In this document: piece by piece, positions 62,141-64,000 of the stretch
Numbering within the stretch: position 1 is the stretch's first letter
Layout of the letters: each line of letters begins with the position of its first letter
NCBI GenBank assembly: GCA_002724635.1
Contig: PBPM01000031.1
Span: 109,621 to 173,620 of the forward strand
Source: Rhodospirillaceae bacterium
GTDB lineage: Bacteria; Pseudomonadota; Alphaproteobacteria; UBA6615
Direction: 5' to 3'
Length of the DNA: 64,000 bases
The notes under the pieces: model-generated
What the model saw: only the letters and a program-made list of their open reading frames with translations
What the model was told of the DNA's origin: nothing
Database searches by the model: none
Position numbers and translations under genes: made by a program

Positions 62141-62968
62141 CTACTCAGCCGTGTAACCGCCGTCGATATAGAGCGTATGGCCGGTGACATAGTCGGAAGC
62201 CGGCGACATTAGGTAAATCAAACCGCCCATCAAGTCGTCGGTTTCCGACAGGCGGCCAACCGGCACCCGCTCGAGCATCGCCTCGCGGGTCGACTTGCCC
62301 GGGTCCTCGTTGGAGAACATCCATTCCGACAGCGGCGAACGGAACACGGTGGGCCCGATGGCGTTGATGTTAGCGTTCTTCCCGCCCCATTCGCAGGCGA
62401 GTGCGCGCACCATCCCGTCGAGCCCGGACTTGGAGGCGCAATAGCTGGAATAACCCGTGGGCAGCCCGTGCCGCCCGCGCGTCGACGAGACCACGACCAC
62501 CTTGGACCGACCGCGTTCGGCGGGCTGCTTGGCGAACTGGCGTCCCGCCGCCTGGCAGGCCAGCCAGTAGCCGTCCAGGTTTGCGAACATAACGCTGCGC
62601 CAGCGTTCGTAGGACTGCTCCTCGATGTAGCCGACATCGTTCAGGCCTGTCGCGACGAACATCAGGTCAAGTGCACCATAAGCTGCGACCGCAGCAGCGA
62701 CGATCCGCCCGGCATTCTCTTCGCTATCCGGCAGCCCGGCGGCCGAGGCGACCCGGGCGCCGTCCGCACGCAGTTCCAGGGAGAGCGCCTCGAGCTTCTC
62801 GGGGTGGATGTCCGCGATGGTCATGTCACACCCCAACCCGGCGAGCGTGCGGGCAGCAGCGCTACCGAATGACCCGGTCGCGCCCAACACGAGTGCGGAC
62901 TTGCCTGAAATATCGAACATGGAAAGTGGTGAAGCCTGTGCCAAGGTAGCCCCCGTTTGCGCCGTCAT
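62141..62968 (-). CDS. SDR family oxidoreductase at the head of the transhydroxylase-like operon
   Basis: The 275-residue SDR has '[23 protein letters not shown]' (modified TGxxxGxG, here ATGSFGSA), a D at the adenosine position, the catalytic Ser in '[12 protein letters not shown]' and YxxxK in '[16 protein letters not shown]'. The C terminus is '[18 protein letters not shown]'. It ends 32 bp before the large-subunit ATG, so it is probably the first gene of the four-gene operon. A dehydrogenase acting on a hydroxylated or keto intermediate is the natural guess. It is divergent from the carboxymuconolactone-decarboxylase-like gene. Confidence 0.9.
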   Translation of the reverse strand: MTAQTGATLAQASPLSMFDISGKSALVLGATGSFGSAAARTLAGLGCDMTIADIHPEKLEALSLELRADGARVASAAGLPDSEENAGRIVAAAVAAYGALDLMFVATGLNDVGYIEEQSYERWRSVMFANLDGYWLACQAAGRQFAKQPAERGRSKVVVVSSTRGRHGLPTGYSSYCASKSGLDGMVRALACEWGGKNANINAIGPTVFRSPLSEWMFSNEDPGKSTREAMLERVPVGRLSETDDLMGGLIYLMSPASDYVTGHTLYIDGGYTAE

Positions 62969-63379
62969 TATCTGTTAGAGACAAGACTAGCCGGTTTTGC
63001 CGCCAGATCGCCAATGTCCGATGATCGGATATCTCGAAGGTTTCCGGTCGGAATAGTCTGGCCGGGCCAACATGTGCGCATAATATGCGCCTGCCGCAAC
63101 GGGACGTGCCGATCCTTACCGCCGAGAGGGCCCTCGAAAACGTAAATCAGCTCCGCTCGGCCGGCTGATCCCGTAAGTCGGCGTTGCACGACCGCGCATG
63201 CTTCCACAGCGACCTGACCAACAGAATTGCAGAGATGCCGAGATCATAGTTTCGGCAAATTTTGGCCATTCACGCTCGTCCTCTTCGCGCTCTATCGAAA
63301 ATCTGCGGATCATCTCCGGCATTCCTTCATCGGAGCGGAAGCAGTATTCTGAGGCCGCACATCAGACATAAGGCCAACG
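62969..63379. promoter_or_regulatory. 411-bp divergent intergenic region with three palindromes
   Basis: No gene is recognised. Three short palindromes lie within 75 bp: TCCGAT-G-ATCGGA (63017-63029), TTCCG-GT-CGGAA (63042-63053) and GCGCAT-AAT-ATGCGC (63076-63090). They are placed where the promoters of the SDR-transhydroxylase operon and the plus-strand gene at 63380 should be. They may be regulator sites; no regulator gene is in view. The ORF track entries here have no protein-like features. Confidence 0.45.
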
Positions 63380-63925
63380 ATGCGAATCCCGGAAACAGAC
63401 CCCGACGCACTCAATCCCGAACAGAGGGAAATCTACGACCGAATCACCGCCGGTCCCCGCGGCCAGGTCCGCGGGCCCTATCACGCCTATCTGCTGCACC
63501 CCGGTGTCTGCGAGGGGATCGAGCGGATGGGGCATTTCCTGCGCTTCGCCGCCACCCTGCCAGGGAACCTGCGCGAGCTGGCGATCCTGACTGTGGGCCG
63601 GCACTGGAAGGCCGAGTTCGAATGGTTCGCACATGCCCCCATCGCGATGCGCGAGGGACTGTCGGAAGACATCGTCGAGGCGATCCGGGCCGGCACGCCC
63701 CCCACCTTCGCGGATAACGATGAGGCCGCGGTCTACGGCTTTGTGCGCGCATTGCTCGAGGCCGGCCACGTCGACGACGACGTCTATGCGGACATGAAGG
63801 CACGCTTAGGCGAGGATGGCATCGTCGAGCTGACCGGGATCGTCGGCCACTACACCGGCGTGGCGATGACCCTCAACACGTTCGAGATCACCCCGCCCGA
63901 GGGCGAGCGGCCGGACTTCCCTTAG
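63380..63925 (+). CDS. Carboxymuconolactone decarboxylase family protein
   Basis: The 181-residue all-helical protein belongs to the AhpD/CMD-like family: 'HPGVCEGIERMGHFLRFAATLPG', 'LRELAILTVGRHWKAEFEWFAHAPIA', 'EGLSEDIVEAIRAG' and 'GIVELTGIVGHYTGVAMTLNTF' (motifs shortened). The EWxxH region is that of the non-AhpD branch without the CxxC redox pair, so it is not a peroxidase reductase. The true substrate is unknown; the location opposite the transhydroxylase-like operon suits aromatic or alicyclic ring degradation. The thiolase gene converges on it. Confidence 0.88.
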   Translation: MRIPETDPDALNPEQREIYDRITAGPRGQVRGPYHAYLLHPGVCEGIERMGHFLRFAATLPGNLRELAILTVGRHWKAEFEWFAHAPIAMREGLSEDIVEAIRAGTPPTFADNDEAAVYGFVRALLEAGHVDDDVYADMKARLGEDGIVELTGIVGHYTGVAMTLNTFEITPPEGERPDFP

Positions 63926-63939
63926 CCGCGAACGGGGAC

Positions 63940-64000
63940 CTAGAAGACCTCGAACAGGCCGGCGACCCCCATGCCGCCGCCGACGCACATGGTTACCACG
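63940..64000 (-). CDS. Acetyl-CoA C-acyltransferase (thiolase), C-terminal end only
   Basis: Sixty-one bases at the right edge encode, on the minus strand, 'VVTMCVGGGMGVAGLFEVF' and a stop. This is the standard thiolase C terminus, with the catalytic Cys-Gly-Gly stretch. Only the last 19 codons are in the window, so gene length and type (degradative or biosynthetic) cannot be judged. It is convergent with the CMD-family gene, 14 bases apart. Confidence 0.9.
   Translation of the reverse strand, partial: VVTMCVGGGMGVAGLFEVF

Noticed and set aside
60081-62156. 691-codon plus-strand ORF opposite the molybdopterin subunit gene
   Set aside because: A shadow of a GC-rich real gene; no domain is recognisable and composition fits the antisense frame.
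62968-63322. Minus-strand ORFs in the divergent gap before the CMD-family gene
   Set aside because: No protein-like motifs, overlapping each other and the palindromes; read as non-coding regulatory DNA.
1-64000. CRISPR arrays, insertion sequences, prophage or integron
   Set aside because: No regularly spaced repeats, transposase, integrase or phage structural gene was found on either strand.

Overview
The window is a gene-dense, high-GC chromosomal segment that reads as an alphaproteobacterium, probably of a Rhodospirillales-like lineage. The main pointers are a BamF/DUF3035 lipoprotein next to lspA-ileS-ribF, a compact Pgi, a paired M16 peptidase operon, an endonuclease-competent MutL and a RecX. 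No mobile element, integrase, CRISPR array, rRNA or phage gene is visible. One tRNA (Gly, anticodon CCC) is present.

Layout. 1-19.8 kb is mostly housekeeping: xseA (cut by the left edge), purD, tadA, a class-I glutamine amidotransferase-like hydrolase, rluB-rsmD, mutL-pgi, an M16 peptidase pair, bamF, lspA, ileS (frameshifted as given), ribF, a MaoC hydratase, an amidase, a decayed Sel1-repeat scar, pyrD and a small exported protein. 20-24.7 kb holds a LeuA/HMG-CoA-lyase-type enzyme, a quinone oxidoreductase and an egtB-egtD pair for ergothioneine.

24.9-43 kb is an accessory catabolic region. It holds a DOPA-dioxygenase-type protein plus a FAH-family hydrolase, a Gfo/Idh/MocA dehydrogenase, a thioesterase, a D-2-hydroxyacid dehydrogenase and an SDR. 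Next comes an unusual group: a Tm-1-like ATP-binding protein, a fumarate-reductase-type flavoprotein, an M24 pita-bread protein with an altered metal site, and a short PEP-synthase-like phosphotransfer protein. A CoA-ester lyase, a second amidase, an Ldh-family dehydrogenase, a DMT transporter, a cupin and an FAD monooxygenase follow.

43-53.8 kb returns to core functions: tRNA-Gly, apaG, a degenerate folE-like gene, a TrkH-type transporter, argE, a lipoprotein, the argD-argF-hslO run, an ABC-2 permease, recX and an MscS channel. 54-64 kb carries an MFS transporter, a 3-hydroxyisobutyrate-dehydrogenase-like enzyme, OsmC and enoyl-CoA hydratase genes. It ends with the most interesting locus, a minus-strand operon SDR > molybdopterin large subunit > iron-sulfur subunit > methyltransferase. 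The two redox subunits look like pyrogallol-phloroglucinol transhydroxylase. The large subunit carries an extra N-terminal SCP2-like domain, and the small subunit has lost the ligands of exactly one Fe-S cluster. A carboxymuconolactone-decarboxylase-family gene and the 3' end of a thiolase gene close the window.

Two genes (ileS, folE) appear broken by one missing base, each next to a G/C homopolymer, so sequence error must be considered. The folE-like gene additionally lacks both zinc cysteines and a catalytic segment, which a base-calling error cannot explain.
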